From NCBI GenBank assembly GCA_025999935.1, contig BNXY01000003.1:23952-87951 (forward strand): DNA of 64,000 bases, read 5' to 3'. A model generated the notes under the pieces. The model searched no databases. It saw only the letters and a list, made by a program, of their open reading frames with translations, and was not told the DNA's origin. The stretch comes from Bacteroidia bacterium. Its GTDB lineage: Bacteria > Bacteroidota > Bacteroidia > Bacteroidales > Azobacteroidaceae. Positions 55,143 through 64,000 of this stretch are shown here, one piece after another. Positions within the stretch are counted from its first letter, which is position 1. The number at the start of each line of letters is the position of its first letter. The position numbers and the translations under genes are program-made.

Positions 55143-56237
55143 TTATACATTGGGGTTAGGATTGAAATTGGGGATTCCGCCGGCGCCGTACATATTCATC
55201 GTCATGGCATTCAGCAAGCGGTTGTAAACGCCGTTGAGGGCATGCAACTGCTGCGCCATTTTCTCGGTTTCGCTGCGGAATACCGAACTGTCAACAATCG
55301 AACCTTCGTACAAATCCTTGATTCGCATCAAACCGGAATTGATCCGCTCGATGGCGTCGATTTGCGAACTTACGCTCTTTAACTGAATTTCATAGATTGT
55401 ATTCAGCCCCTGTATATTTCTATTTAGTGATTCCATTTGTTGGACATAACCTCGCGAAGATTGATTGATGCCGTCGGAATTATCCGTGATACTCTTGTAA
55501 GAACCCAGTAAAATATCCGAAACATCTGTGAGGCTGTTGGTTACCGAACTGAATTTTTGCATGTTATCCGACATTTCAGTCAATTGATCCAAATATTGCT
55601 GGGTAGCATTGGTCATTTCAGCCATTTTGGAAAGTTGGTCGGCAGCCGCAGCCATTTTTTTGATGCTGGCTGTCAATGCGTTGCTGTCTTCTTCCGATAT
55701 TTCAACGGCATTGGGAATGCCGAACGATTGCCGGACTTGTCCTGCACTCATGGTTTCTGCCGCTGCAACTGCGCTTGTCGGTGCGTTGCCGGAACCGCCT
55801 CCGCTAAAACCGCCTCCGCCGAAGTTGGCGCCGCCGATAATTATTGGGCCTCCGCCACCGGTAGCGCTTCCGTTTCCACCGGTTGCAATGCTTTCTCCCG
55901 CGCTTCCGCCTATAACAACGGAACCGCCGCCACCGCCTGCGCCGAATGTGGGACGATCGTTTGAATCGTTCGTGTCGAGTACCGGAAATACCGCATCCCA
56001 TTGCCAATCCTTGGAAGGTTGATCAAATGCGGAAATGGTAAACACAATCGCTTCGGTAATGAAGCCGACGTACAGCAAAGTGTTTCCTAAACCATGCGGC
56101 CAGTGCATCAGTTTTGCCAAAACGCCGACGATAATCACTGCGGCTCCCAAACTATAGAAAACCTGAAAAAATCTTTTTCCCTGATCGCCGGACAAGAATT
56201 TTTCAACTATATTTTTATATCTTCTTTTGAATCCCAT
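55143..56237 (-). CDS. gldL: Type IX secretion motor protein GldL/PorL
   Basis: 364 residues. Two membrane helices (FYSLGAAVIIVGVLAKLMHW and LLYVGFITEAIVFTISAF, the latter with the motor glutamate) form the stator, followed by a long cytoplasmic coiled coil. Between them lies a glycine-rich stretch (about residues 97-152) encoded by repetitive GGC/GGA codons, longer than in well-studied GldL proteins. Confidence 0.94.
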   Translation of the reverse strand: MGFKRRYKNIVEKFLSGDQGKRFFQVFYSLGAAVIIVGVLAKLMHWPHGLGNTLLYVGFITEAIVFTISAFDQPSKDWQWDAVFPVLDTNDSNDRPTFGAGGGGGSVVIGGSAGESIATGGNGSATGGGGPIIIGGANFGGGGFSGGGSGNAPTSAVAAAETMSAGQVRQSFGIPNAVEISEEDSNALTASIKKMAAAADQLSKMAEMTNATQQYLDQLTEMSDNMQKFSSVTNSLTDVSDILLGSYKSITDNSDGINQSSRGYVQQMESLNRNIQGLNTIYEIQLKSVSSQIDAIERINSGLMRIKDLYEGSIVDSSVFRSETEKMAQQLHALNGVYNRLLNAMTMNMYGAGGIPNFNPNPNV

Positions 56238-56287
56238 AATATAATAAACAATTAATAATGAATAATTAACAATTGATGATGCAGGTG

Positions 56288-57721
56288 TTATTTTTTTCCT
56301 TTTACTTTAGAAAATCCTACTTGGGTACGCACACAACGGAATCCGATGTAGGAATGTTGCTCGTTCTGGTACTCAAATGTCCGCACATCCGAACGGACAA
56401 AATGCGCTACGTCTTTCCACGATCCGCCGCGGACTACCTTTTTCTTCAAGGCATAAGGATCTTCTTTCGCCGCAGCGTAACGATATTCCGGATTCATATC
56501 GCTCATAATTTCCGGGCCGGATTCCAAATAAGCCGTAGAAGTCCATTCGGCCACATTGCCCGCCATGTCGTATAATCCAAATTCGTTCGGAGAAAAAGAA
56601 GCCACTTTTGCCGGAATCAGATGTCCGTCTTTTATGTAATTTCCTTCGCCCGGTTTGAAGTTGCCGAGAAAGCAACCCTTTTCTCCGGTTACGCCGTCGG
56701 AACCCCATGGATAAATATTTTCCGACTTCCCGCTCCGGGCGGCGTATTCAAACTCAGCTTCCGTCGGCAGGCGGTAAGGCTCAATGGTGTTTTTGAAATT
56801 GCCATCCAACGATTTTTTCAAAAATTCGGTACGCCAAGCGCAAAAAGCATTGGCCTGCTCCCAGGAAATGCCTACTACCGGATAATCGTTGTAACCCGGA
56901 TTATTGAAATACAAACGCATGTAGGGTTCGTTGTAGGCATTGTCGAAATCGTTTACCCAAACGGTTTCGTCCGGATAAATGTTGACAATATAGGTGTTCA
57001 GAAAATCCCAGATAGAACTCAAAGGCCGTGTAATCGTTTCGGAAATAATTTTACCGTCCTCGTTGATATAAGCCGTGTCTTTTGAAATCATTATCACTTC
57101 ATTCGGATCAACGGTAATATCCGTATTCTTAATCCTATCTGCCGGTTCTAAGCGGTTTCTTCTCAGCGCATAACCGGTGGCGTCGAAAATAGAATAGCGG
57201 AAATTCATTTGTTTAGGATCCAATTTGGTTTCGCCGGTAATCGGATTCGTCCAATTCACACTGTTGATAGCAGTTAGTTCATCTTCATTGGCCCTTCTTA
57301 CGGTAGGAATCGGTCGCTTCCAATCCAAAACCGGCGGCTCGATTGGATTTCCCTCTTTATCTTCCTCTATTTTATACAGGTCGTTTCCGCCAAAAGCCGG
57401 ATCATAAAGCCGTTCACGGGTAATCGAATCCCGTACCCAATAAATGAATTGGCGATATTCGGCGTTGGTAATCTCGGTTTCGTCCATCCAGAAAGCATCA
57501 ATCGATACTCCTTTGGGGTTCTGATAAATGGCCCACAATGAATCCTGTTCGGCCGGACCCATCTCAAATGAACCCCTTTTAATCAACACCATACCATGCG
57601 GACTTGGCTCGTTCCAAGAAGGAGCGCTTACTCCGGTCAGTTCCCCGCCGTCGCCGGAAAGAGATCTTCCACATGAAACAAAGATGATAGCAGCCAGGGC
57701 TAAGAAAATCAAATTTTTCAT
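56288..57721 (-). CDS. gldK: Type IX secretion lipoprotein GldK/PorK
   Basis: 477 residues, lipobox IFVSC. The body is an FGE-sulfatase-like domain (IKRGSFEMGPAEQDS, DETEITNAEYRQFI, RLPTEAEFEYAARSG, GGSWKDVAHFVRSD) without the catalytic cysteine pair of true FGE enzymes as far as I can see. It forms the outer-membrane-associated ring with GldN. Confidence 0.95.
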   Translation of the reverse strand: MKNLIFLALAAIIFVSCGRSLSGDGGELTGVSAPSWNEPSPHGMVLIKRGSFEMGPAEQDSLWAIYQNPKGVSIDAFWMDETEITNAEYRQFIYWVRDSITRERLYDPAFGGNDLYKIEEDKEGNPIEPPVLDWKRPIPTVRRANEDELTAINSVNWTNPITGETKLDPKQMNFRYSIFDATGYALRRNRLEPADRIKNTDITVDPNEVIMISKDTAYINEDGKIISETITRPLSSIWDFLNTYIVNIYPDETVWVNDFDNAYNEPYMRLYFNNPGYNDYPVVGISWEQANAFCAWRTEFLKKSLDGNFKNTIEPYRLPTEAEFEYAARSGKSENIYPWGSDGVTGEKGCFLGNFKPGEGNYIKDGHLIPAKVASFSPNEFGLYDMAGNVAEWTSTAYLESGPEIMSDMNPEYRYAAAKEDPYALKKKVVRGGSWKDVAHFVRSDVRTFEYQNEQHSYIGFRCVRTQVGFSKVKGKK

Positions 57722-57724
57722 ATT

Positions 57725-58741
57725 CTACAATATTCGAACGCTTTTATGTTTGTTTTTAATTCCTTTTTTCAAATTGATATCCATAGTATATCTTAGAAAT
57801 ACCTCATGGCTACCTGTTGACTCTTTTCTTATTCTCGAAGTAGGAAAATCGTAGGCATAACCGGCTTCGATCATCTTGAATTTTCCACCCAGCATGAATA
57901 CGAGTGCATCGCCTTTCCGCCAAGACAAACCGGCAGAGAATTGTTTGTTGTAAATCATTCTTACAGAAACATCTACCTGCATGTTTCGCACCATGGCTTT
58001 CAGCATATTTCCTTCTATTTTTTCTGTCAAAGAATCCGGCTCTAAGTATAAAGAACTCATTTCCATGGTCTTTACCAACAAAGTCGGACGTAATTCTAAT
58101 AACGGATTGTTTAATTGGATATTGTATCCGGCCGTAAAATAATATGTTCTTGGAATCTCGGAAGTGTAATTTTCTTCCAATACTAATTCGGGAGCCAACA
58201 GATGCGTTACGGATAATCCGGCAAACCATTTCTCCTTAGAATAAAAAAAGCCCAAAGATGCATCGATGGTTTTTCCTGATATCAAGGACGTTGGAATAGC
58301 CGGGTCGGATTCCTGATGGTAATCGTCCTTAGGAATTTCCACTTTGGTTCCATCGAAAGACTGGTTGATGTATCCGACTTGCAGACCGGCGCTGAAATTT
58401 CCCTTGCCTATTTTTTTCTTCCATGCATATTGACCGGAAAATACCGAAACACTGAATAAACCGCTCCGGTCGTTGTACATCGAAGCGCCTACGCCATGCG
58501 TTCTTCCCATAAATTGATAAGGCATTTGCGCCGTCAAAATGGTGGTTCGGGGTGCGTTTTCAATACCCAACCACTGCAACCGGCTGATCAAAGTCATCTC
58601 CATATTATCCGTCTGACCCGCATACGCCGGATTGAAGTAGTTAATGGCCGCCCAATAATTACTTAACTGCGAATCAAACTGAGCCATCAAAGAATGACAG
58701 CCGGTGAAACCGATTATTACTATGAAAAAAAATCTTTTCAT
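57725..58741 (-). CDS. porP: PorP/SprF-family type IX secretion membrane protein
   Basis: 338 residues with a signal peptide; SNYWAAINYFNPAYAGQTDN is the family signature, followed by a beta-barrel of about 14 strands. It serves as an outer-membrane adaptor of the secretion machine. The gene ends three bases before gldK. Confidence 0.93.
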   Translation of the reverse strand: MKRFFFIVIIGFTGCHSLMAQFDSQLSNYWAAINYFNPAYAGQTDNMEMTLISRLQWLGIENAPRTTILTAQMPYQFMGRTHGVGASMYNDRSGLFSVSVFSGQYAWKKKIGKGNFSAGLQVGYINQSFDGTKVEIPKDDYHQESDPAIPTSLISGKTIDASLGFFYSKEKWFAGLSVTHLLAPELVLEENYTSEIPRTYYFTAGYNIQLNNPLLELRPTLLVKTMEMSSLYLEPDSLTEKIEGNMLKAMVRNMQVDVSVRMIYNKQFSAGLSWRKGDALVFMLGGKFKMIEAGYAYDFPTSRIRKESTGSHEVFLRYTMDINLKKGIKNKHKSVRIL

Positions 58742-58764
58742 TAGTAATAATAACGAAGAGAAGG

Positions 58765-59409
58765 CTAAATAATTGTGGATAGAAAGTCTTCTACACTAAA
58801 ATTCTTGAAATTGGGAATCACTTTTACCGTTTTTTCGCGGATACTTTCGGCAGGATTAGTCGTCGATAAACCGATCACTTTCATTCCTGCTGCATTTCCC
58901 GAAGCAATCCCGTTGAAAGAATCTTCAAAAACGATACAATGTTTAGGAGATATATCCAAGTCTTTCGCAGCCAGCAGATAACACATCGGATCCGGTTTGC
59001 CTTTTGTTATGCGGTCGGCCGAAACAACCGTATCGAAATAGGGTAGGAGAGGCAAGGTTTTGAAAACGACTTCCAATTTTTCACTACTCGAACTGGTTAC
59101 CAAACCCATCCTAATGCCGTTTTTTTTCAATTCGTCCAAAAATTCCAAAGCGCCGGGAATAGGAACCAATTCCATCTGTAAATCAAAAGTACGATTGGCG
59201 GTTGCCACCGTTTTTTGTTCTTCTTCCGGCAAATGCGAAAAGTATTTGGCGATGATATTGGGAAGCGTAGTTCCTTTAATCACTTGCTCAAAATGGTCTA
59301 TGTTTAAGCCGTATTCCTCGCCCGTCTTTTTCCAAAAAATATCATATTGCGGTTCCGTATCAATGATTACCCCGTCTAAATCGAAAAGCGCTGCGATATT
59401 ATTATCCAT
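58765..59409 (-). CDS. HAD-superfamily phosphatase/phosphomutase
   Basis: 214 residues. Motif I FDLDGVIIDTE (nucleophile Asp10, Asp12), motif II VTSSSSEK, motif III lysine in KGKPDPMCYL, motif IV IVFEDSFNGI. Closest in appearance to beta-phosphoglucomutase-like enzymes; substrate unknown. It precedes porP by 23 bases on the same strand. CAAAGGTA at 59430-59437 is the -7 element (TACCTTTG) in reverse orientation. Confidence 0.88.
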   Translation of the reverse strand: MDNNIAALFDLDGVIIDTEPQYDIFWKKTGEEYGLNIDHFEQVIKGTTLPNIIAKYFSHLPEEEQKTVATANRTFDLQMELVPIPGALEFLDELKKNGIRMGLVTSSSSEKLEVVFKTLPLLPYFDTVVSADRITKGKPDPMCYLLAAKDLDISPKHCIVFEDSFNGIASGNAAGMKVIGLSTTNPAESIREKTVKVIPNFKNFSVEDFLSTII

Positions 59410-59964
59410 ATTTATTACTAATTTTGGTGCAAAGGTAATAAAAGTAATCGAAAAAAGCTATCAAAAGAATTTTGCAGAAAATGAAACAATAAATCATAAT
59501 TTTAAACAAATATGCAAAAATAAATATAAATATCGCATTATTTTTTCTAAAAATGACAAAATGATTAAATTCTTAACAAATGCTGTTTAATGTTTAAAAT
59601 TGTTTTCGTAAATTTACAGCGTAATAAAGATATTCAATGCACACACCTGTTTCTAATCCCGCTTCTATGGATTTTTCGCTTCAAAACAACGCGAAAGAGT
59701 TAGGTATTTTTAATTTTAGCATTTGAATGAGTGGGAAAGTATTATTCACACCAGACTTAACTTCCCCGCGCGCGCGTATTCTTTAAAAAAGTAAATCGCG
59801 CGCGCGTATTACAAAATTCCCGGATTATATGTTTGCGGATTCAACAGGGAAAATACGCGATAGATATTCTCAGGAGAGTCTTCCTTCGCAAATTTTTTGC
59901 ATATCCACTACCCTTATTTCAATTTTTTGTAGTACTTTTACGTCCTCAAAATAAAAAAGTTCAC
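59410..59964. other. 555-base gap with AT-rich sequence and two CG tracts
   Basis: No gene is supported. The first half is strongly AT-rich. A 29-codon frame at 59637 (MHTPVSNPASMDFSLQNNAK) lacks a partner or promoter. Two identical 14-mers, CGCGCGCGCGTATT, lie at 59767-59780 and 59797-59810. TACTTTTA at 59933-59940 is a near-consensus -7 element for the next gene. Confidence 0.6.
59767..59810. repeat. Paired alternating CG tracts
   Basis: CGCGCGCGCGTATT twice, start-to-start distance 30 bases, in an AT-rich intergenic region. Alternating CG favours Z-form DNA; the spacing is close to three helical turns. Confidence 0.85.
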
Positions 59965-61407
59965 GTGAAAACATATAAAATTTTATCGTTTATTTTTTTG
60001 GTTATAGCGCTCTTGGCGCTGTTGTGCACCGTTTTTCCCGAAGATGGAGTCGCTTTTGGAAGTCGGCGGCTCTTTTTTCCTGCTTTGGAAGAGGTAATGG
60101 TCAGGGAAAAAAGCCAGTCGGTCGCTGAAAAAATGGATAAAATAGTGGCCGACTTGCGGATGCAAAACTTTCAAGATTCTTTATCGACCGTTGATTTTTT
60201 GGCGAACAACGATTCTCTGCTTTTTTACGCCCGTTTCGTTACCGAAAGTCCGGTGCGAATTCATTTGCCTGACAATGACTTGAATTTCTTCAATTCTTTG
60301 TTTGATAAACTGGAGAATTGTCAGGAAAAAAAGGAAGTGGTGCATATTTTGCATTATGGCGATTCCCAGATTGAGGGAGACCGGATAACCGGTTTTATTC
60401 GTCAGCAGTTACAAGAAAAGTTCGGTGGAAACGGCCCCGGATTACTTCCTGCCGTACAGGCTATTCCTTCGTCTGCTGTCGGACAAACGGCCTCTGAAAA
60501 TATGGTGCGGTTCACCATAGCAGGAAACCTTGCCAATAAAGCGTCGCATAACCGGTATGGCGTAATGGGTCAGGTAACAGAGGTTTACGAAGCCGGTTCT
60601 ATGGCGATTACCGCTCGGAATTTTAAAAATACCTATCAAAATGTAAAAGAATTTTCAAAAATACGATTATTTACCGGTCGGAATACGCCCGGTTTTCAGG
60701 CGACTTTACTTCACGCCAAAGAATCGATCGTACGCACTATTCAAGCGGAAAATACCCGCGTTAATGTCTTGACATGGAACTTGAAAACCCCAATCAAACA
60801 ATTTTCCCTGCAATTTTCAGGCACTGCTGAAATTATAGGCATTGCCGTTGATGGAGAATATGGCGTTGCCGTTGATAATATTCCGTTGCGGGGTAGTTCA
60901 GGGACATTCTTTTCGCAAATCGACGCCAATTCCATAGCTCCGGTTATGAAAGAATTGAATACCCAATTGATTCTTTTGGAATTTGGTGGAAATATGATGC
61001 CGTCAATAAAAGGAGAAAAAAACATAGCGGACTATAAAAATATTATGTCGAAACAAATCAAGTATTTACAGAATATTTACCCGGTCGCAAAAATTATTCT
61101 GATTGGGCCTGCCGATATGTCCGTCAAAGTGAACGGACGCTTGCAATCCATTCCTTTGCTGGAAGAAACCATTCAGGGATTAAAAGAAGCGGCCTTGGAA
61201 AATGGCGCCGCTTTTTGGGATATGTATGAAGTGATGGGCGGCAAAAATTCAATGATTGAATGGGTTAACAACAAACCCGCTTTGGCTGCGCCCGATTATA
61301 TCCATTTTACGCCCCGCGGTGCGGAGAAAATTGCAGAGATGTTTTATATGTCGCTGATGAATTACTATGATTTTGCGGTTCTCAGACATAATTTGAATAT
61401 TGAATGA
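59965..61407 (+). CDS. SGNH/GDSL-family hydrolase, membrane-anchored
   Basis: 480 residues from the GTG at 59965. This start is preferred because the -7 element at 59933 lies upstream of it and downstream of the alternative ATG at 59833. An N-terminal membrane helix (YKILSFIFLVIALLALLCT) leads to an SGNH domain with HYGDSQIEGD (Ser134) and a C-terminal D-x-x-H (DYIHFTP, Asp444/His447). Together with the MBOAT gene downstream it points to O-acetylation or deacetylation of an exported glycan. Confidence 0.8.
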   Translation: MKTYKILSFIFLVIALLALLCTVFPEDGVAFGSRRLFFPALEEVMVREKSQSVAEKMDKIVADLRMQNFQDSLSTVDFLANNDSLLFYARFVTESPVRIHLPDNDLNFFNSLFDKLENCQEKKEVVHILHYGDSQIEGDRITGFIRQQLQEKFGGNGPGLLPAVQAIPSSAVGQTASENMVRFTIAGNLANKASHNRYGVMGQVTEVYEAGSMAITARNFKNTYQNVKEFSKIRLFTGRNTPGFQATLLHAKESIVRTIQAENTRVNVLTWNLKTPIKQFSLQFSGTAEIIGIAVDGEYGVAVDNIPLRGSSGTFFSQIDANSIAPVMKELNTQLILLEFGGNMMPSIKGEKNIADYKNIMSKQIKYLQNIYPVAKIILIGPADMSVKVNGRLQSIPLLEETIQGLKEAALENGAAFWDMYEVMGGKNSMIEWVNNKPALAAPDYIHFTPRGAEKIAEMFYMSLMNYYDFAVLRHNLNIE

Positions 61408-62657
61408 AGAGATTATCGAGCATATTTATTTTAATTACGGCCGCTGTTTCTCTGTATGCCCAAAATTTTCACAAGGAAATTTCCGGTTATACGGGGATTG
61501 ATTACAGCTATAATCACATCCAAATTCCCGGTGGAGATTCAACCAAAATGAATGCTTTTTTTCAGAAATTTGATTCTTTATTCATATTCGGAACCGGGAA
61601 AATAAATATTTTACATATTGGTGGTTCGCATGTTCAAGCCGATTTCTTTTCCAATCAGGTGCGGCGCAACTTGGATGCAATCAACCGGGATTTCAAGCCT
61701 TCGCGCGGATATATTTTCCCCTTCAGTATAGCAAAAACCAACAATCCGACAAATTATACCGTTGAATATAAAGGCAAGTGGAGTTCTGCCCGCAATGTTC
61801 AGAAAAATAGGGAAATCCCTCTGGGAGTGGGCGGTGTAGCTGTTTACACCAATGATCCGGCGGCCGAAATTACGATTCGGCTGAATGTGGATGCGTTTGA
61901 CCACCGTTGGGATTTCGACGGATTGAAATTAATCGGATATGTGGAAGATAACAGCATGGGAGTAAAACCGGTGCTGATATACAACGATTCGACATATATA
62001 GAAGCGGAACAGGATGCCGCTTCCAAAACCTACCTTTTTTCATTACCCGGTTTGACCGATTCTTTTACTATCCGTTTCTTGCAGGAAGAATTTATTCCCC
62101 ACACGTTTATACTGAATGGATTTATTCCGCAAAAAGACGAAGAAGGAATTGTATATCATGCAATTGGGGTAAATGGAGCAACGGTAAATTCGTATCTTAA
62201 CAGTGAAAATTTTGAAGATGAATTGAAATTGATATCTCCTGATTTGGTAATTTTTGCAATTGGAATAAATGATGCAAGCGGCGCCGGTTTTACGGAAGTT
62301 GCTTTCATTGCTAATTATAATTTGCTGATTGAAAAGATAAAACGTGTATCGCCCGGTTGTGCGTTTATTTTTATTACGAACAATGATTCTTTCCGGAGAA
62401 TATCCCGCCGGAAGTATGCCGTTAACCGGAACGGACTCATTGCACAAAAAGCGTTTTATCGTTTGGCCGAACAACATCAAGGCGGTGTTTGGGACTTTTT
62501 TTCCCTCATGGGCGGATTGAGTTCGATGCAAAAATGGGAGAAAGCCGGTTTGGCAAAAATGGATAAAATACATTTTACAAAAGAAGGTTATGTTCTGATA
62601 GGCAATTTGTTCTACAATGCACTGATGAATTATTACCTGTTTAACGACATAGATTAG
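61404..62657 (+). CDS. Second SGNH-family hydrolase
   Basis: 417 residues with a signal peptide ending near LYAQ; starts in the ATGA overlap with the previous gene. The first block reads HIGGSHVQAD, where Gly replaces the usual Asp before the serine; GVNGATVNSY, GINDAS and DKIHFTKEG complete the set. It may be an acetyl-transferring partner of the MBOAT protein, as in alginate or peptidoglycan acetylation systems. Confidence 0.78.
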   Translation: MKRLSSIFILITAAVSLYAQNFHKEISGYTGIDYSYNHIQIPGGDSTKMNAFFQKFDSLFIFGTGKINILHIGGSHVQADFFSNQVRRNLDAINRDFKPSRGYIFPFSIAKTNNPTNYTVEYKGKWSSARNVQKNREIPLGVGGVAVYTNDPAAEITIRLNVDAFDHRWDFDGLKLIGYVEDNSMGVKPVLIYNDSTYIEAEQDAASKTYLFSLPGLTDSFTIRFLQEEFIPHTFILNGFIPQKDEEGIVYHAIGVNGATVNSYLNSENFEDELKLISPDLVIFAIGINDASGAGFTEVAFIANYNLLIEKIKRVSPGCAFIFITNNDSFRRISRRKYAVNRNGLIAQKAFYRLAEQHQGGVWDFFSLMGGLSSMQKWEKAGLAKMDKIHFTKEGYVLIGNLFYNALMNYYLFNDID

Positions 62658-62661
62658 CTGT

Positions 62662-64000
62662 ATGATTCTGCAATTTTTGAAAGATATTTTTGTCTTTGAT
62701 TCTAATTTTCCTTTACTTTTCACCCAATTTTATTTTTGGGCGTTTTTTGCATTTGTATTTGCGGGGTTCAGTCTTTTGAAAAACAAAATATTGTTGCGGA
62801 ATACTTTCCTCGCTTTTGTCAGTTGCTTTTTTTATTACAAAACGAGCGGCTTGTTTCTCCTGATTTTGATATTTACCACGATATTCAATTTTTACCAAGC
62901 CGGATTCATTCAACGTTCTGCGAATCATTCCCACAAAAGAACACATTTGATAATTGGTTTGATTGTCAATTTATTAACCCTTTGTTATTTCAAATACACT
63001 TATTTTTTTACCGATTTACTCAATAACATTTTCGGTTTGCAATTGCAGGTGTACGATATTTTCGCCCAAATAGGAAATATGCTGACCGGAAGCGAACGGT
63101 TTGATGTGGGCAATATTTTGTTGCCAGTAGGAATTTCTTTTTATACTTTTCAGAATATCAGTTACATAGTGGATGTTTTTCGGAAGAAAGTTGAACCGGT
63201 TAAAAACATCTTGAATTTTGCCTTTTATGTGAGTTTTTTCCCGCAATTGGTGGCCGGGCCGATTGTGAGGGCCAATGAATTTATTCCCCAGATATATAAA
63301 GAATATTTTCTTTCCCGCCGGCAATTTGGAATCGCGGTTTTTTGGATTATGAACGGTTTGATGAAAAAAATCATTCTCAGCGATTACATTGCCGTGAATT
63401 TTGTTGACCGGGTATTTGAAAATCCCGGTATGTTTTCGGGATTTGAAAATCTGGTTGCCCTTTTCGGATATTCGCTGCAAGTATATGCCGATTTTTCGGG
63501 ATATACCGATATTGCTATTGGCGTGGCGATGCTGATAGGATTTTATTTACCCAAAAATTTCAATTCGCCTTACAAGGCGACCAATCCGGGCAATTTTTGG
63601 AAGCGTTGGCACATTTCGCTCTCCAAATGGTTGCAGGATTATTTGTACATTCCTCTGGGCGGAAACCGGAATGCCACTTTTGGCACTTATTGCTGTCTGA
63701 TTTCGATTGCATTGATTGCCATGATTCTTTCGGGAAACATTTGGGTTGCTTTGGTTATCCTGCTTTTAGCTTTGATTTTGGGATTGCTTATCCGTTTTCG
63801 TCCCGAAAGAAAGAGGAAAATAGAAACCAATTTCAACCTGATGAACACCATGCTTTTGGGTGGATTGTGGCATGGCGCCAGTTGGAATTTCATGATTTGG
63901 GGCGGGTTAAACGGTCTGGGAATCCTTGTCTATAAATTCTGGAAAGGCAAAAGTGTGTATCTCCGAACTGCCATCCTCGCAGCCTTTGCACTTCTTTTCC
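62662..64000 (+). CDS. MBOAT-family O-acyltransferase, 3' end outside the window
   Basis: 446 codons visible from the ATG at 62662, five bases after the second SGNH gene; the frame is open to the window edge. About ten membrane segments; PVGISFYTFQNISYIVDVFR, FFPQLVAGPIVRA, FWKRWHISLSKWLQDYLYIP and the catalytic histidine in GGLWHGASWNF identify the AlgI/DltB/PatA group. It would pass acetyl groups across the inner membrane for transfer by the SGNH partners. Confidence 0.92.
   Translation, partial: MILQFLKDIFVFDSNFPLLFTQFYFWAFFAFVFAGFSLLKNKILLRNTFLAFVSCFFYYKTSGLFLLILIFTTIFNFYQAGFIQRSANHSHKRTHLIIGLIVNLLTLCYFKYTYFFTDLLNNIFGLQLQVYDIFAQIGNMLTGSERFDVGNILLPVGISFYTFQNISYIVDVFRKKVEPVKNILNFAFYVSFFPQLVAGPIVRANEFIPQIYKEYFLSRRQFGIAVFWIMNGLMKKIILSDYIAVNFVDRVFENPGMFSGFENLVALFGYSLQVYADFSGYTDIAIGVAMLIGFYLPKNFNSPYKATNPGNFWKRWHISLSKWLQDYLYIPLGGNRNATFGTYCCLISIALIAMILSGNIWVALVILLLALILGLLIRFRPERKRKIETNFNLMNTMLLGGLWHGASWNFMIWGGLNGLGILVYKFWKGKSVYLRTAILAAFALLF

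Noticed and set aside
59060-59590. 176-codon plus-strand frame over the HAD gene and the following gap
   Set aside because: It mirrors the HAD coding sequence and then runs into AT-rich DNA; no recognisable protein.
59958-59975. parS-like site (TTCACGTGAA) near the SGNH start
   Set aside because: Only the inner 10 bases match; outer positions of the 16-base consensus differ and parAB is far away.

Overview
The window is a stretch of a Bacteroidota chromosome, most likely from the order Bacteroidales. The evidence is a complete type IX secretion core (porP/sprF, gldK, gldL, gldM, gldN), gldH, a SusC/SusD pair, a fused MurF-alanine racemase, DUF5683, DUF5687 and DUF1460 proteins, and promoters of the Bacteroidota type (TTG near -33, TAnnTTTG near -7) ahead of many genes. 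No genus can be named from the sequence. There is one tRNA (Lys, UUU), no rRNA, no CRISPR array and no DDE-type insertion sequence.

Layout. 1-17126 is mostly housekeeping: ricT-like (cut by the window edge), gldH, a PBP4-type carboxypeptidase, tRNA-Lys, a lipoprotein, a GH9 glycosidase, parA-parB-DUF5683-mltD-rel in one direction, a MerR regulator with an M23 peptidase, and alaS. 17181-28790 is an accessory island (below). 28800-45583 returns to chromosomal genes: a YwqK-like MORN protein, a lipoprotein, pepD, a flippase-like membrane protein, rsmA, corA, then a run with an aldose epimerase, a GH20 hexosaminidase, a 57-residue membrane protein, murF-alr, an ABC exporter pair, a DUF1460 hydrolase and two nucleotide-sugar enzymes. 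45629-51150 is a SusC/SusD operon with a long leader. 51412-59409 is one minus-strand run: HAD phosphatase, porP, gldKLMN and two half-size chromate transporters. 59965-64000 holds two SGNH hydrolases and an MBOAT acyltransferase that runs off the window, together an envelope or polysaccharide O-acetylation module.

The accessory island is the most interesting part. At least four modules with defence or toxin-antitoxin character follow one another: a DUF1016/YhcG-type PD-(D/E)xK nuclease, an AAA/DUF4143 ATPase, an AbiEi/AbiEii pair and a PIN toxin with its antitoxin. Three are bounded on the left by ATTGGTTTACACG (or TTTGG...) and on the right by its inverse CGTGTAAACCAAT, and the right copy is always followed by another direct copy, so that it folds into a hairpin. 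The fourth shares a boundary hairpin with its neighbour. Between modules lie broken envelope genes: a histidine kinase collapsed onto a LuxR domain, a frameshifted secreted protein, an OmpA lipoprotein with an in-frame TGA, a Yip1 fragment and a beta-barrel fragment. This looks like a cassette array built on one shared inverted repeat.

Inside the island a 3.5-kb element with three tandem tyrosine recombinase genes and terminal inverted repeats (a RIT, recombinase-in-trio, element) sits inside the AbiEii toxin gene, exactly at the codons of its GG(S/T) active-site motif. Removing it restores the toxin frame. A second unexpected structure is a 90-bp sequence with two differences, present in opposite orientation at 29997-30086 and 45831-45920, each time ending on the start codon of an exported protein.
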